Positions 18,161 to 27,876 of a DNA stretch of 64,000 nucleotides are shown in pieces; position 1 is the stretch's first letter; each line of letters begins with the position of its first letter. Where the stretch lies: positions 372,001 through 436,000 of the forward strand of contig NYMS01000006.1 of NCBI GenBank assembly GCA_002529455.1. The letters run 5' to 3'. The stretch is from Glycomyces fuscus (GTDB lineage Bacteria; Actinomycetota; Actinomycetes; Streptosporangiales; Streptosporangiaceae). A program made the position numbers and the translations under genes. Under the pieces are notes generated by a model that worked only from the letters and a program-made list of their open reading frames with translations, was not told the DNA's origin and did not search any database.

Positions 18161-20296
18161 ATGTCTGAACTGTCGAGCCCTCACGGCTCCTGGCCATCGC
18201 CCATCAGCGCCGGTGACGTCGCCCGAGGAGTGCGGCGGATGGCGTTCCCGTCCGTCGTGGGCACGGAGGTCTGGTGGGAGGAGGGCCGTCCCGAGGAGGG
18301 GCGGACCACCCTCATGCGGCGCGACGCCGACGGAACGGTGACCGAGCTGCTGCCCGCGCCCTGGAGCGCGGGGACCCGGGTGCACGAGTACGGCGGGCGC
18401 GCCTACCTGCCGGTCCCCCGCCGCGACGACAAGGCCATCGTCCGCATGGGCGTGGTGTTCTCCCAGTCCTCCGACCAGCGCCTCTACCTGCTCGAACGCG
18501 GATCCTCGGAGCCGGTGCCGCTCACCCCCGACGACGGCGGGGCCTCACGCTACGCCGACCCGGCGCTGAGCGCGGACGGGCGCGGCGTGCTGTGCGTGCG
18601 CGAGAGCCACACGGAGGGGGCGGTCCGCCGCTCGATCGTGTCGGTGCCGCTGTCGGGCCGGGGCGCCCAGGACCCCTCCGCGGTGCGCGAGCTGGTCTCG
18701 GGCGCGGACTTCTACGCCTCCCCCACCCCGTCACCGGACGGCGTCCACCTGGCCTACGTGCGGTGGAACCATCCCAGGATGCCCTGGGACGGCAGCGAGC
18801 TGCGGGTGGGCGCCCTGGGCGAGACCGGGCTGACCGGCGAGTACACCCTCAAGGGCGGCGTGGACGAGTCGGTGGTCTCCCCGGCCTGGGCGGACGACGC
18901 GACGCTGTACGTGGCCTCGGACTGGCCGGGCTGGTGGAACCTGTACCAGGCGGGGCTGACCGGGCAGGCGATGGCGCTGTACCCGGCCGAGGAGGAGTTC
19001 CACGCCTCCCCGGGGCGCCTGGGTGACCGGTCGTTCTGCGTGCTGGACTCGGGCCTGGTCGTGGCGCTGCACGGGCACGCCGACATGACCCCGAGCGTGT
19101 ACGATCCCGACACCCTGGACCTGGCGCCGGTGGCCACCGGACTGACCACGTGGTCGATGCTGGACACCGACGGGCGCACCGTGGTGGCGGTGGCCTCCTC
19201 CCCGACCGAGCCGCAGTGCCTGGTTCGGCTGGATCCGGCCTCGGGGGGTGTGGAGGTACTGCGCCGGGCCTCCGATGAGCTGCCGGACGCCGCCTACCTG
19301 CCCGTTCCCCGGCAGGAGACGCTGCCGGGCCGGTACGGGGCGCCGGTGCACGCGAACGTGTACCCCCCGACCCACCCGGACGCGCCCGCCGACGGGCCCG
19401 CGCCGTACGTGGTGTGGGCGCACGGCGGCCCGGTGTCGGTCAGCACGCTGGAGTTCGACCTGGCCAAGGCCTACTTCACCAGCCGGGGGATCGGCGTGGT
19501 GGACGTCAACTACGGCGGCTCCACGGGGTACGGGCGCACGTACCGCAAGCGCCTGCACAAGGAGTGGGGCGTGGTGGACGTGGAGGACTGCGTGTCCGCG
19601 GTCCGGGCCCTGGTGGAGCGGGGGGCGGCCGACCCCCGGCGGTTGGCGATCCGCGGCCCGAGCGCGGGCGGGTACACGGCGCTGATGGCGCTGACCGGCG
19701 ACACGTTCGCGTGCGGGGTGTCCCTCTTCGGGGTCACCGACCTGCTGGGGTTCAGCGAGACCACGCACGACTTCGAGTCGCGGTTCCTGGACTCCCTGGT
19801 GGGAACGCTGCCGGGGTTCGTGGAGCGGTACCGGGAGCGCTCTCCGGTCAACCGGGCCGGGGAGATCGACGTTCCGGTGCTGCTGCTGCAGGGGCTGGAG
19901 GACAGGGTCGTGACCCCGGACCAGGCCACGGCGATGGCGACGGCGCTGGGGCGGCGCAGGGTGCCGCACGCGCTGCTGGAGTTCGGGGGCGAGGGGCACG
20001 GGTTCACCGGGCAGGAGGCGCGGATCCGCGCCCTGGAGTCGGAGCTGGCCTTCTACGCGCGGGTGTTCGGGTTCGAGGCCGACGTGGCGCCGCTGGAGCT
20101 GACGACCGCTCCGCCGGAGCCCGGGGCCGCGGAGGACGTCGCGGAAGCGGACGCGGACGCGGAGGACTCCCGGGGGCCTCTCGCGGAAGGCCCCGCGGAC
20201 GGCGGGGACGCCGACGCGCTCACGGAGGACGCCGGGGAGGGCGGACACCCCCCTCGGCCCGTGGAGACCACCGCCCCGGCCTCCACCGGCGACTGA
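18161..20296 (+). CDS. S9-family prolyl oligopeptidase-type serine peptidase
   Basis: This is a cytoplasmic alpha/beta-hydrolase peptidase (acylaminoacyl-peptidase or dipeptidyl-peptidase type) of 711 residues. The N-terminal part (about 1-390) looks like a beta-propeller, and the catalytic domain follows. The nucleophile is in GPSAGGYTAL (Ser501), with acid Asp581 (LEDRVVTP) and His613 (GEGHGF). No signal peptide is seen. After about residue 645 there is a 65-residue acidic Ala/Glu/Asp tail absent from most relatives. A TAAGGT -10 box at 18112-18117 precedes it. The natural substrate is unknown. It converges on recX. Confidence 0.88.
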   Translation: MSELSSPHGSWPSPISAGDVARGVRRMAFPSVVGTEVWWEEGRPEEGRTTLMRRDADGTVTELLPAPWSAGTRVHEYGGRAYLPVPRRDDKAIVRMGVVFSQSSDQRLYLLERGSSEPVPLTPDDGGASRYADPALSADGRGVLCVRESHTEGAVRRSIVSVPLSGRGAQDPSAVRELVSGADFYASPTPSPDGVHLAYVRWNHPRMPWDGSELRVGALGETGLTGEYTLKGGVDESVVSPAWADDATLYVASDWPGWWNLYQAGLTGQAMALYPAEEEFHASPGRLGDRSFCVLDSGLVVALHGHADMTPSVYDPDTLDLAPVATGLTTWSMLDTDGRTVVAVASSPTEPQCLVRLDPASGGVEVLRRASDELPDAAYLPVPRQETLPGRYGAPVHANVYPPTHPDAPADGPAPYVVWAHGGPVSVSTLEFDLAKAYFTSRGIGVVDVNYGGSTGYGRTYRKRLHKEWGVVDVEDCVSAVRALVERGAADPRRLAIRGPSAGGYTALMALTGDTFACGVSLFGVTDLLGFSETTHDFESRFLDSLVGTLPGFVERYRERSPVNRAGEIDVPVLLLQGLEDRVVTPDQATAMATALGRRRVPHALLEFGGEGHGFTGQEARIRALESELAFYARVFGFEADVAPLELTTAPPEPGAAEDVAEADADAEDSRGPLAEGPADGGDADALTEDAGEGGHPPRPVETTAPASTGD

Positions 20297-20326
20297 CCCC
20301 GTCGCGCCGACCGACGGCGGAGCACG

Positions 20327-20342
20327 TCCCCCGCCGGGGGGA
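20327..20342. terminator. Weak hairpin between the S9 peptidase gene and recX
   Basis: A short TCCCCC/GGGGGA stem is the only obvious hairpin in the 222-bp convergent gap (20297-20518). No U-run is present, so termination is uncertain. Confidence 0.3.
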
Positions 20343-20518
20343 ACGGCGTGCGCCTCGCGGGTCAGCGGGAAGGGGCGCCGGGAGGGGACGGCGGCGCGTT
20401 CCGTCGGAACCGCCGGGCGGACCCTGCGGTCCGGCTCGCGGGCGGACCGGTGCGGCTCCTGCCCGGGAAACCGCCACTCGGACCCCGTGCATGGCGGGTG
20501 CCTCCGGTCGGTGAGGAC

Positions 20519-21097
20519 TCAGAACTCGGGGTCGTGGAGGTCGGCCTCCACGCCCTCGCGTTCGAGCTCCTCGCGGACCACCCGGTAGGACAGGCCCGCG
20601 GAGTAGCCCTTGCGGGCGAGGAATCCCAGTGCGCGGCGGATCCGCGTCTCCTTGTCCCTGCCCCGGGTGGCGGCCAGGCGGCGGCGGGCGAGGTCGCGGG
20701 CGGCCTCCTCCTCGTCCTGGTCGCTGAGCTCGCCGACGGCCTCCCGGACGGTGTCCTCCTCCACGCCGCGGGTGCGCAGCTCCTGGGCCAGGGCGCGGCG
20801 GGAGAGCCGTCTGCCGTGGTGGCGGGAGGACACCCAGGCCTGTGAGAAGGCGGCGTCGTCGATCAGTCCGGCCTCGCCGAAGGCGCCCAGGACCGAGGTG
20901 ACGACCTCCTCCTCGTACCCCCTGCGGTGCAGCGCCCGCTCCAGCTGGGCGCGGGTGCGCGGGGAGTGGGTGAGCATCCGCAGGACCAGGGCGCGGGCCC
21001 CGGCCTCGGGATCCTTCCCGGGCGGGGCCGCCCCGCCCGGGAAGGGACCGTCGTCATCGGGGTGGTGCCGGCCCGGGGACCGGCTCCCCTCACGCAT
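20519..21097 (-). CDS. recX: Regulatory protein RecX
   Basis: RecX binds RecA filaments and limits recombinase activity. The 192-residue protein shows the three-helix repeats of the family ([53 protein letters not shown]). It starts 8 bp inside the end of recA, so translation is coupled, and both share the SOS-regulated transcript. The first 25 or so residues are Gly/Pro-rich and not conserved. Confidence 0.93.
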   Translation of the reverse strand: MREGSRSPGRHHPDDDGPFPGGAAPPGKDPEAGARALVLRMLTHSPRTRAQLERALHRRGYEEEVVTSVLGAFGEAGLIDDAAFSQAWVSSRHHGRRLSRRALAQELRTRGVEEDTVREAVGELSDQDEEEAARDLARRRLAATRGRDKETRIRRALGFLARKGYSAGLSYRVVREELEREGVEADLHDPEF

Positions 21098-22235
21098 CAG
21101 CCGCGGGCGCCTTGGGAGTCCTGGCCGTGGCGCGCTTGGCGGGGGCCTTGGCCGCGGCGGCCGAGGCCGGGGCCGCCTCCGTGGCCTCCTTGGCGGGTTC
21201 GGCGGTGTCGGTGGCCGGGCCGGAGGCGCTGTCGTCGCCCTTGCCGGGCACGCCCAGCTTCTCCTTGATCTTCTTCTCGACCTCGTTGGCCACGTCGGCG
21301 TTGTCGCGCAGGAAGGTGCGCGCGTTCTCCTTGCCCTGGCCCAGCTGGGTGCCCTCGTAGGTGTACCAGGCGCCCGACTTGCGGACGATGCCGTGCTCCA
21401 CGCCCAGGTCGATGAGGCTGCCCTCGCGCGAGACGCCCACCCCGTAGAGGATGTCGAACTCGGCCTGCTTGAAGGGCGGCGCGACCTTGTTCTTGACGAC
21501 CTTGACGCGGGTGCGGTTGCCGACCGCGTCGGTTCCGTCCTTGAGCGTCTCGATGCGGCGCACGTCCAGGCGCACCGAGGCGTAGAACTTCAGCGCCTTG
21601 CCGCCGGTCGTCGTCTCGGGCGAGCCGAACATGACGCCGACCTTCTCGCGCAGCTGGTTGATGAAGATCGCTGTGGTGTTGGTCTGGTGCAGCGCTCCGG
21701 CGATCTTGCGCAGCGCCTGGGACATCAGGCGGGCCTGCAGACCCACGTGGCTGTCGCCCATCTCGCCCTCGATCTCGGCACGGGGCACCAGGGCCGCCAC
21801 GGAGTCGATGACGATGATGGAGACCGCGCCGGAGCGGATCAGCATGTCGACGATCTCCAGCGCCTGCTCACCGGTGTCCGGCTGCGAGAGCAGCAGGTCG
21901 TCGGTGTTGACGCCGATCTTCTTCGCGTACTCGGGGTCGAGCGCGTGCTCGGCGTCGACGAAGGCCGCGATGCCGCCCAGCCTCTGGGCGCTGGCCACCG
22001 CGTGCAGGGCGACGGTGGTCTTACCGCTGGACTCGGGGCCGTAGACCTCCACGATGCGGCCGCGGGGCAGGCCTCCGATGCCGAGCGCCACGTCGAGGGC
22101 GATCGCCCCGGTGGGGATCGACTCGATCGGCGGGCGGTCGTCGTCGCCCAGGCGCATGATGGAGCCCTTGCCGAACTGCCGCTCGATCTGGGCGAGCGCT
22201 GTTTCGAGAGCCTTGTCTCGGTCTCCAGATGCCAC
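21090..22235 (-). CDS. recA: Recombinase RecA
   Basis: RecA forms filaments on single-stranded DNA, catalyses strand exchange and triggers LexA self-cleavage. Walker [10 protein letters not shown], the [12 protein letters not shown] segment, Walker [11 protein letters not shown] and loop [14 protein letters not shown] are all present. GTG at 22235 is preferred: AGGGG lies 6 nt upstream and the product begins [18 protein letters not shown], the usual actinobacterial N-terminus (381 residues). An alternative ATG at 22274 lacks a Shine-Dalgarno sequence. The C-terminus carries about 50 extra Ala/Lys/Pro-rich residues. Upstream lie a LexA box and a PafBC-type promoter. Confidence 0.96.
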   Translation of the reverse strand: MASGDRDKALETALAQIERQFGKGSIMRLGDDDRPPIESIPTGAIALDVALGIGGLPRGRIVEVYGPESSGKTTVALHAVASAQRLGGIAAFVDAEHALDPEYAKKIGVNTDDLLLSQPDTGEQALEIVDMLIRSGAVSIIVIDSVAALVPRAEIEGEMGDSHVGLQARLMSQALRKIAGALHQTNTTAIFINQLREKVGVMFGSPETTTGGKALKFYASVRLDVRRIETLKDGTDAVGNRTRVKVVKNKVAPPFKQAEFDILYGVGVSREGSLIDLGVEHGIVRKSGAWYTYEGTQLGQGKENARTFLRDNADVANEVEKKIKEKLGVPGKGDDSASGPATDTAEPAKEATEAAPASAAAAKAPAKRATARTPKAPAADA

Positions 22236-22284
22236 GGGATACCCCTGTTGTTGGGTGGATGCCTTTTTCTTCATGGTGAGCACG

Positions 22285-22307
22285 ACGCTACGCGGTCGGT
22301 GCGACAA
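22285..22307 (-). promoter_or_regulatory. RecA-NDp (PafBC)-like promoter of recA
   Basis: On the minus strand TTGTCGCAC, 8 bp, then TAGCGT resembles the LexA-independent consensus TTGTCRGTG-N8-TAnnnT described for mycobacterial recA and later assigned to PafBC; the first six positions and the spacing match. It lies about 50 bp upstream of the recA GTG. Confidence 0.55.
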
Positions 22308-22348
22308 TCGCGACGTCCGACGTCCGCCTGTGGACAACCCACACTACC

Positions 22349-22362
22349 CGAACCTGTGTTCG
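22349..22362. promoter_or_regulatory. LexA-binding SOS box
   Basis: CGAACCTGTGTTCG matches the actinobacterial/Bacillus-type SOS box (CGAAC-N4-GTTCG) exactly. It is 114 bp upstream of the recA start, with a TAGTGT -10-like hexamer just downstream on the minus strand. Confidence 0.85.
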
Positions 22363-22409
22363 ATGTGGCGTACGAAACGGATGTGGTCTTGCGGGACGCC
22401 CGCCGCCGG

Positions 22410-22604
22410 TCAGCGCCTGGAGGCGGGCAGGTCGAAGGCCTCACACACGGCGCGCCACACCTCCTTGGGGGCCGTCCCGTCGGAGAGCGCCTGCTCCACC
22501 GTGCGGGATCCGAGGCCCTCCAGGACGTGGTCGCGGGCCACGCTCTGTGAGTAGGCCTCGCCGAACTGCTCGTGCATGTTGTGCCAGAAAACCGTGAGTC
22601 TCAT
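22410..22604 (-). CDS. DUF3046 small protein
   Basis: A 64-residue protein beginning MRLTVFWHNMHEQFGEAY, a small family of unknown function kept next to recA across actinobacteria. It is rich in aromatic and charged residues, has no membrane segment, and ends in DLPASRR. A GATACT -10 box ends 8 nt before the ATG, so the transcript is probably leaderless. It lies upstream of recA in the same direction, but the LexA box and promoters between them suggest separate control. Function is not known. Confidence 0.85.
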   Translation of the reverse strand: MRLTVFWHNMHEQFGEAYSQSVARDHVLEGLGSRTVEQALSDGTAPKEVWRAVCEAFDLPASRR

Positions 22605-22679
22605 CGGGCCCAGTATCGGTGATCGCGCACTCCGCCGCGTCCCCTCCCCTTTGTCCCCGCCCGGGGGCACACTGGCGGC

Positions 22680-25600
22680 ATGAGCCGTGCGCCACACCCC
22701 CTCGAACGCTTCGGACCGGCCACCCGGACCTGGTTCGACCAGGCCTTCCCCGCGGGGCCCACCCCCGCCCAGACCGGGGCGTGGGAGTCGGTCTCGCGCG
22801 GGAGGAACACCCTGGTGGTGGCCCCGACCGGCTCGGGCAAGACCCTGTCGGCCTTCCTGTGGTCGCTGGACCGGCTGGCCTCGGCCCCCGTCCCCGAGGA
22901 CCGCGCCCGCCGCTGCCGGGTGCTGTACGTGTCGCCGCTCAAGGCCCTCGCGGCGGACGTGGAGCGCAACCTGCGCGTCCCCCTGGCCGGGATCGCGGCC
23001 GCCGCCGGGGCCGCGGGGCACGCGCTGTCCCCGGTCACCGTGGGCGTGCGCACCGGAGACACCCCCGCCGCCGAGCGGCGCAGGCTCGCCACCCGTCCAC
23101 CGGACGTGCTCATCACCACGCCCGAGTCGCTGTTCCTGGTGCTCACCTCGCGCGCCCGGGAGGGGCTGGCGGGGGTGGAGACGGTCATCGTCGACGAGGT
23201 GCACGCGATGGCGGGGGTCAAGCGCGGCGCGCACCTGGCGCTGAGCCTGGAGCGGCTGGACGCCCTGCTGGACCGCCCGGCGCAGCGGATCGGGCTGTCG
23301 GCGACCGTGCGCCCGCCCGAGCTGGTGGCGCGGTTCCTCGGCGGCGCCGGCGTCGTAGCCCCGCCCGGGGACCCCGGCATGGACCTGCGCGTGGTGGTGC
23401 CCGTCCCCGACATGGAGGAGCCCGGCGACCCGGAGCCGCGGCCGTCCGGCGAAGGCGGTGGAGCCGGCGGCGGATCCCTGTGGCCGCACGTGGAGCGGCG
23501 GGTCCTGGACCTGGTCGAGTCCCACCGCTCCACCATCGTGTTCACCAACGGCCGCCGCACCGCGGAGAAGCTGTGCGCCCGGCTCAACGACCTGTACACC
23601 GAACGGCACGGCGGGACGCTGCCGCCGGAGGAGGTGCCCGCCCAGGTCATCGCCCAGTCCGGGCACAGCCGCGGCGGCCCCCCGGTGGTCGCCCGCGCCC
23701 ACCACGGGTCGATGTCCAAGGCCGAGCGGGCCCTGATCGAGGACGAGCTGAAGCGGGGCCGTCTGCGCTGCGTGGTGGCCACCTCCAGCCTGGAGCTGGG
23801 CGTGGACATGGGCGCGGTCGACCTGGTGGTGCAGGTGTCCTCGCCGCCGTCGGTGGCCAGCGGCCTGCAGCGTGTCGGCCGGGCGGGACACCGGGTCGGC
23901 GAGACCTCGCGCGGGGTGTTCCTCCCCCGGTTCCGGGGCGACCTGCTCGCGACGGCGGTGGTGGTCGGGCAGATGCGCGCGGGCGGCATCGAGCGCCTGG
24001 AGATGCCGCGCAACCCCCTGGACGTGCTGTCCCAGCAGATCGTGGCGATGGCCGCCATGGACGACTGGCCGGTACCCGAGCTGGCCGCCCTGGTCCGGCG
24101 GGCCGCGCCCTTCGCCGACCTCGCCGACACGGTGCTGGAGTCGGTCCTGGACATGCTGTCGGGCCGCTACCCCTCGGACGAGTTCGCCGAACTGCGCCCG
24201 CGCCTGGTGTGGGACCGGGAGGCGGACGTGCTGCGGGCGCGCCCGGGCGCGCAGCGGCTGGCGGTGGTCAGCGGCGGCACCATCCCCGACCGGGGCGTGT
24301 ACGGGGTGCACCTGGCCGGGGAGGGCGGGGCCTCCGCGCCGGGGCGGGCACCCACCCGGGTCGGCGAGCTGGACGAGGAGATGGTCTACGAGTCGCGGGT
24401 GGGCGACGTGTTCGTGCTGGGGTCCACCTCGTGGCGGATCGAGGCGATCACCGCCGACCGGGTGCTGGTCTCCCCCGCGCCGGGGCGCCCGGGACGGATG
24501 CCGTTCTGGAAGGCCGACGCGCAGGGAAGGCCCGCGGAGCTGGGACGGGCGGTGGGCGAGCTGACCCGGGAACTGGCCGGGGCGCGGCCCCGGGAGGCGC
24601 TGGCCCTGGCCGAGGGGGCGGGGCTGGACCCGTGGGCCGCGCGCAACCTGGTGGAGTACGTCTCCGAGCAGCGGGAGGCCACCGGGCACGTGCCCGACGA
24701 CCGGACCGTGGTCGTCGAGTGCTTCCGCGACCAGGTCGGCGACTGGCGCGCGGTCGTGCACTCCCCGCTGGGCGCGCGGGTGCACGCGCCGTGGGCGCTG
24801 GCCCTCGCCCGGCGGATACGGTCCCGGTTCGGCGCGGACGCGCAGGTCGTCCACGGCGACGACGGGCTCGTGCTGCGGCTGCCGGACGCCGGGGGCTGGG
24901 ACCGGCCGGGCGAGCTGGCCGACCTGGTGGCGCTGGACCCCGAGGAGGTGGAGGAGGCGGTCACCGGGGAGCTGCCCGGGTCGGCGCTGTTCGCCGCGCG
25001 GTTCCGCGAGTGCGCGGCGCGGGCCCTGCTGCTGCCCCGTCAGCGGCCGGACCGGCGGATGCCGCTGTGGCAGCAGCGGCTGCGGGCCTCGAACCTGCTG
25101 TCGGTGGCGGGCCGGTACGGGTCGTTCCCGATCGTGCTGGAGGCGGTGCGCGAGTGCCTGCGGGACGTGTTCGACGTGCCCGCCCTGGTGGAGGCCCTGG
25201 AGGGGATCCGGTCCCGCCGGACGCGGGTGGTGGAGGTGCGCACCGAGGCCGCGTCGCCGTTCGCGCGCTCGCTGATGATGGAGTACACGGCGGCGTTCCT
25301 GTACGAGGGGGACGCGCCCGCGGCCGAGCTGCGCGCGCAGGCGCTGGCCCTGGACACCTCGCTCCTGGCCGACCTGTTGGGCGAGGCGGACCTGCGGGAG
25401 CTGCTGGACCCGCGCGTGGTGGAGGAGGTCGGCGCGCTGCTGCAGCGGACCGCCCCCGGCTCGGGCGCCCGGGACGCCGAGGGCGCGGCCGACCTGCTGC
25501 GTGAGGTGGGCCCGCTGACCACGGAGGAGGCCGGGGCGCGGGGAGCCCGGCGGGAGTGGCTGGAGGGACTGGAGTCCGCGGGCCGGGCGGTGCGGATGGC

Positions 25601-27182
25601 CGTGGCGGGCGCCGAGCGCTGGTGCGCGGTGGAGGACGCGGCGCGGTTGCGCGACGCGCTGGGGGCGCGGCCGCCCGCCGGTGTCCCCGGGGCCCTCCTG
25701 GAACCGGTGGAGGCGCCGACCCGCGACCTGGTCTCGCGCTACGCCCGCACGCACGGGCCGTTCTCCTCCGAGGAGGCGGCGGCGCGCCTGGGGCTCGGCG
25801 CGGACGTGGTGGAGGGCGTGCTGCGCGAGCTGTCCCGGCAGGGGCGGTTGTCCCGCGGCGGGTTCCGGCCGGGCGGGACGGGAACCGAGTGGTGCGACGC
25901 CGACGTGCTGCGGCGGCTGCGGCGCGGGTCGCTCGCGCGGCTGCGGAGCGAGGTGGAGCCGGTGGCGCAGACCGCACTGGCCGCCTTCGCGCCGCTGTGG
26001 CAGCGCGCCGTTCCGGGTGAGCGGTGGCGCGGGCCGGACGCGGTGTTCGAGGCGGTGGAGTCGCTGCGCGGCGCGACGGTGGCGGCGTCGGCCCTGGAGT
26101 CGCTGGTGCTGCCCTCCCGGGTGGAGGGGTACGCGCCCAACCGGTTGGACGAGCTGACGCAGGCGGGCGAGGTCGTGTGGGCCGGGGCGGGCGCGCTGCC
26201 CGGACAGGACGGGTGGGTGTGCCTGGCCCCGGCCGACGAGGCCTCCCTGCTGCTGCCCGGACCGGTGCCGCCGCAGGAGGGCTCCACGGCCCACGCGGTG
26301 CTGGAGGCGCTGCGCGGGGGCGGGGCGCTGTTCTTCCGCGACATCGCCGACCGCGTGTCGAAGGGCTCGGCCGTGACGGACGCGGATCTGGTCGCGGCGC
26401 TGTGGGAACTGGTGTGGTCGGGCTGCGTCACCAACGACACCCTGGCTCCGCTGCGCGCGGTGCTGGGCTCGGGGTCCGCCCCGCGCCGCGCGTCGTCGCG
26501 GACGGGGCGGCCGGTGCTGCCGACCCGGTCGGGGCCGCCCACGGCCGCGGGGCGGTGGTGGGCCCTGCCCGAGCGCGAGGCCGACCCCACCAAGCTGGTC
26601 CTGGCCCGGCTGGAGGCACGGTTGGAGCGCCGGGGCGTGCTGGTGCGCGGGTACCAGGGCGGGCGGATCTCCCCGGAGGAGTACCGGGTGCTGCGGACGA
26701 TGGAGGAGTCGGGCCGGGTGCGCCGCGGCTACTTCGTGGACGGCCTGGGCGGCGCCCAGTTCGCGCTGCCCGGCGCGGTGGACCGGCTGCGGGCGGTCTC
26801 CGCGGGCGCGGCGGAACCGGTGGTGCTGGCGGCGACCGACCCCGCGAACCCGTTCGGCGCGGACCTGGCCTGGCCCCGGGAGGCGTCCGGGGACGGCCGC
26901 GCCCGGCCCGGCCGGTCGGCGGGCGCCCTGGTGGTGATCGACGCGGGGCGGCCGACCCTGTACGCGGGGAGGGGCGGCCGCTCACTGCTGACCTTCGGTG
27001 CGCCGCCCGCCCTGCTGGAGCGGGCGGCCCGCGCCCTGGCCGGGGCGGTGCGGGACGGGCGCGCTGGGGCGCTGACGGTGGAGCGCGTTGACGGGGCGGA
27101 GGTGTTCGGAACACCGGTGGACGCCGCCCTGGTGGCGGCGGGCTTCCACGTGACCCCCAAGGGGCTGCGCCTGCGCCCCTAG
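22680..27182 (+). CDS. lhr: Large ATP-dependent DNA helicase Lhr
   Basis: Superfamily 2 3'-5' helicase of 1500 residues, the length of full-size bacterial Lhr, implicated in DNA repair in mycobacteria. The N-terminal helicase core has Walker A APTGSGKT (Lys54), DEVH (Asp172), a SAT motif (GLSATVRPPEL) and motif VI QRVGRAGHRVGE. The winged-helix and Lhr-specific domains follow (about 420-870), then the long C-terminal Lhr-CTD. It is divergent from DUF3046/recA over only 75 bp, which fits a repair role. A CACACT hexamer 7 nt before the ATG may serve a leaderless transcript (weak). Confidence 0.94.
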   Translation: MSRAPHPLERFGPATRTWFDQAFPAGPTPAQTGAWESVSRGRNTLVVAPTGSGKTLSAFLWSLDRLASAPVPEDRARRCRVLYVSPLKALAADVERNLRVPLAGIAAAAGAAGHALSPVTVGVRTGDTPAAERRRLATRPPDVLITTPESLFLVLTSRAREGLAGVETVIVDEVHAMAGVKRGAHLALSLERLDALLDRPAQRIGLSATVRPPELVARFLGGAGVVAPPGDPGMDLRVVVPVPDMEEPGDPEPRPSGEGGGAGGGSLWPHVERRVLDLVESHRSTIVFTNGRRTAEKLCARLNDLYTERHGGTLPPEEVPAQVIAQSGHSRGGPPVVARAHHGSMSKAERALIEDELKRGRLRCVVATSSLELGVDMGAVDLVVQVSSPPSVASGLQRVGRAGHRVGETSRGVFLPRFRGDLLATAVVVGQMRAGGIERLEMPRNPLDVLSQQIVAMAAMDDWPVPELAALVRRAAPFADLADTVLESVLDMLSGRYPSDEFAELRPRLVWDREADVLRARPGAQRLAVVSGGTIPDRGVYGVHLAGEGGASAPGRAPTRVGELDEEMVYESRVGDVFVLGSTSWRIEAITADRVLVSPAPGRPGRMPFWKADAQGRPAELGRAVGELTRELAGARPREALALAEGAGLDPWAARNLVEYVSEQREATGHVPDDRTVVVECFRDQVGDWRAVVHSPLGARVHAPWALALARRIRSRFGADAQVVHGDDGLVLRLPDAGGWDRPGELADLVALDPEEVEEAVTGELPGSALFAARFRECAARALLLPRQRPDRRMPLWQQRLRASNLLSVAGRYGSFPIVLEAVRECLRDVFDVPALVEALEGIRSRRTRVVEVRTEAASPFARSLMMEYTAAFLYEGDAPAAELRAQALALDTSLLADLLGEADLRELLDPRVVEEVGALLQRTAPGSGARDAEGAADLLREVGPLTTEEAGARGARREWLEGLESAGRAVRMAVAGAERWCAVEDAARLRDALGARPPAGVPGALLEPVEAPTRDLVSRYARTHGPFSSEEAAARLGLGADVVEGVLRELSRQGRLSRGGFRPGGTGTEWCDADVLRRLRRGSLARLRSEVEPVAQTALAAFAPLWQRAVPGERWRGPDAVFEAVESLRGATVAASALESLVLPSRVEGYAPNRLDELTQAGEVVWAGAGALPGQDGWVCLAPADEASLLLPGPVPPQEGSTAHAVLEALRGGGALFFRDIADRVSKGSAVTDADLVAALWELVWSGCVTNDTLAPLRAVLGSGSAPRRASSRTGRPVLPTRSGPPTAAGRWWALPEREADPTKLVLARLEARLERRGVLVRGYQGGRISPEEYRVLRTMEESGRVRRGYFVDGLGGAQFALPGAVDRLRAVSAGAAEPVVLAATDPANPFGADLAWPREASGDGRARPGRSAGALVVIDAGRPTLYAGRGGRSLLTFGAPPALLERAARALAGAVRDGRAGALTVERVDGAEVFGTPVDAALVAAGFHVTPKGLRLRP

Positions 27183-27218
27183 ACCGTGCTGGCTACCGCG
27201 CCGGGACGGGAAAACGAC

Positions 27219-27243
27219 TGGCCGCGGCGGCCGGAAGCGGCCA
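27219..27243 (+). terminator. Weak hairpin after lhr
   Basis: TGGCCGC (27219-27225) pairs with GCGGCCA (27237-27243), a 7-bp stem without a U-run, 37 bp after the lhr stop. Confidence 0.35.
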
Positions 27244-27286
27244 GGATGGCGCCCACACCGAAGGAGCACGAGCACGAGGGGGGCCG

Positions 27287-27802
27287 GTGGGACCACAGGG
27301 CATCCGACCGATGCGGCCGGAGGACGAGCCGCGCGTGGTGGAGGTGTCGTTGGCGGCGGACACCGTGTTCGCCGGGGCCGGGGTGGTCCTGCCCCCCGAC
27401 GACCCGCGGGAGATGCTCGCGCACGCGGAGCGGGTCCTGGTGGCCGAGGACCCCGCGGCGGGCGGCCCCGTGGTCGGCCTGGCCGCGACCGTGACCGTGG
27501 ACGGGTGCCCCCACCTGGAGCAGTTGGCCGTGCACCCCGGTCACGGCAGGCGCGGGATCGGCGGCGCCCTGCTGGAGGCGGTGTGTGCCGAGGCGGCGGC
27601 CGCCGGTCACACCCGCCTCACCCTCACCACCTTCCGCGACCTGCCGTGGAACGGGCCCTGGTACGCGGCCCGCGGGTTCGCCGTGCTGCCCCGGGCGGAG
27701 TGGGGCCCGGGGCTGGAGGAGGTCTGGCGGGCCGAGGAACGGGCGGGGATCCGGGTGCTGCCGCGCGTGGTGATGGCCCGGGCCCTGGCCCGTCCGGTCT
27801 GA
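27287..27802 (+). CDS. GNAT-family N-acetyltransferase
   Basis: A 171-residue acetyl-CoA-dependent acetyltransferase. The acetyl-CoA-binding motif A is clear: LEQLAVHPGHGRRGIGGALL (VHPxxxRRGIG) followed by TRLTLTTFRDLPWNGPWYAARGF. The start is GTG 27287 with GAGGGGGG just upstream; a CAGGAT hexamer at 27242-27247 could be its -10 box. The substrate is unknown. It is monocistronic or leads into the next gene, 74 bp away, which has its own promoter. Confidence 0.85.
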   Translation: MGPQGIRPMRPEDEPRVVEVSLAADTVFAGAGVVLPPDDPREMLAHAERVLVAEDPAAGGPVVGLAATVTVDGCPHLEQLAVHPGHGRRGIGGALLEAVCAEAAAAGHTRLTLTTFRDLPWNGPWYAARGFAVLPRAEWGPGLEEVWRAEERAGIRVLPRVVMARALARPV

Positions 27803-27835
27803 GCGCTCCCCGCCCGCTCCGGACCTCCGCCCGCC

Positions 27836-27841
27836 TACAAT
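27836..27841 (+). promoter_or_regulatory. -10 box before the anchored protein gene
   Basis: TACAAT, 35 bp before GTG 27877, followed by GGAGG at 27867-27871 as ribosome binding site. It supports independent transcription of the gene at 27877. Confidence 0.5.
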
Positions 27842-27876
27842 CGGGTGCGCCCCCACCCCCCACGCCGGAGGCCTTC

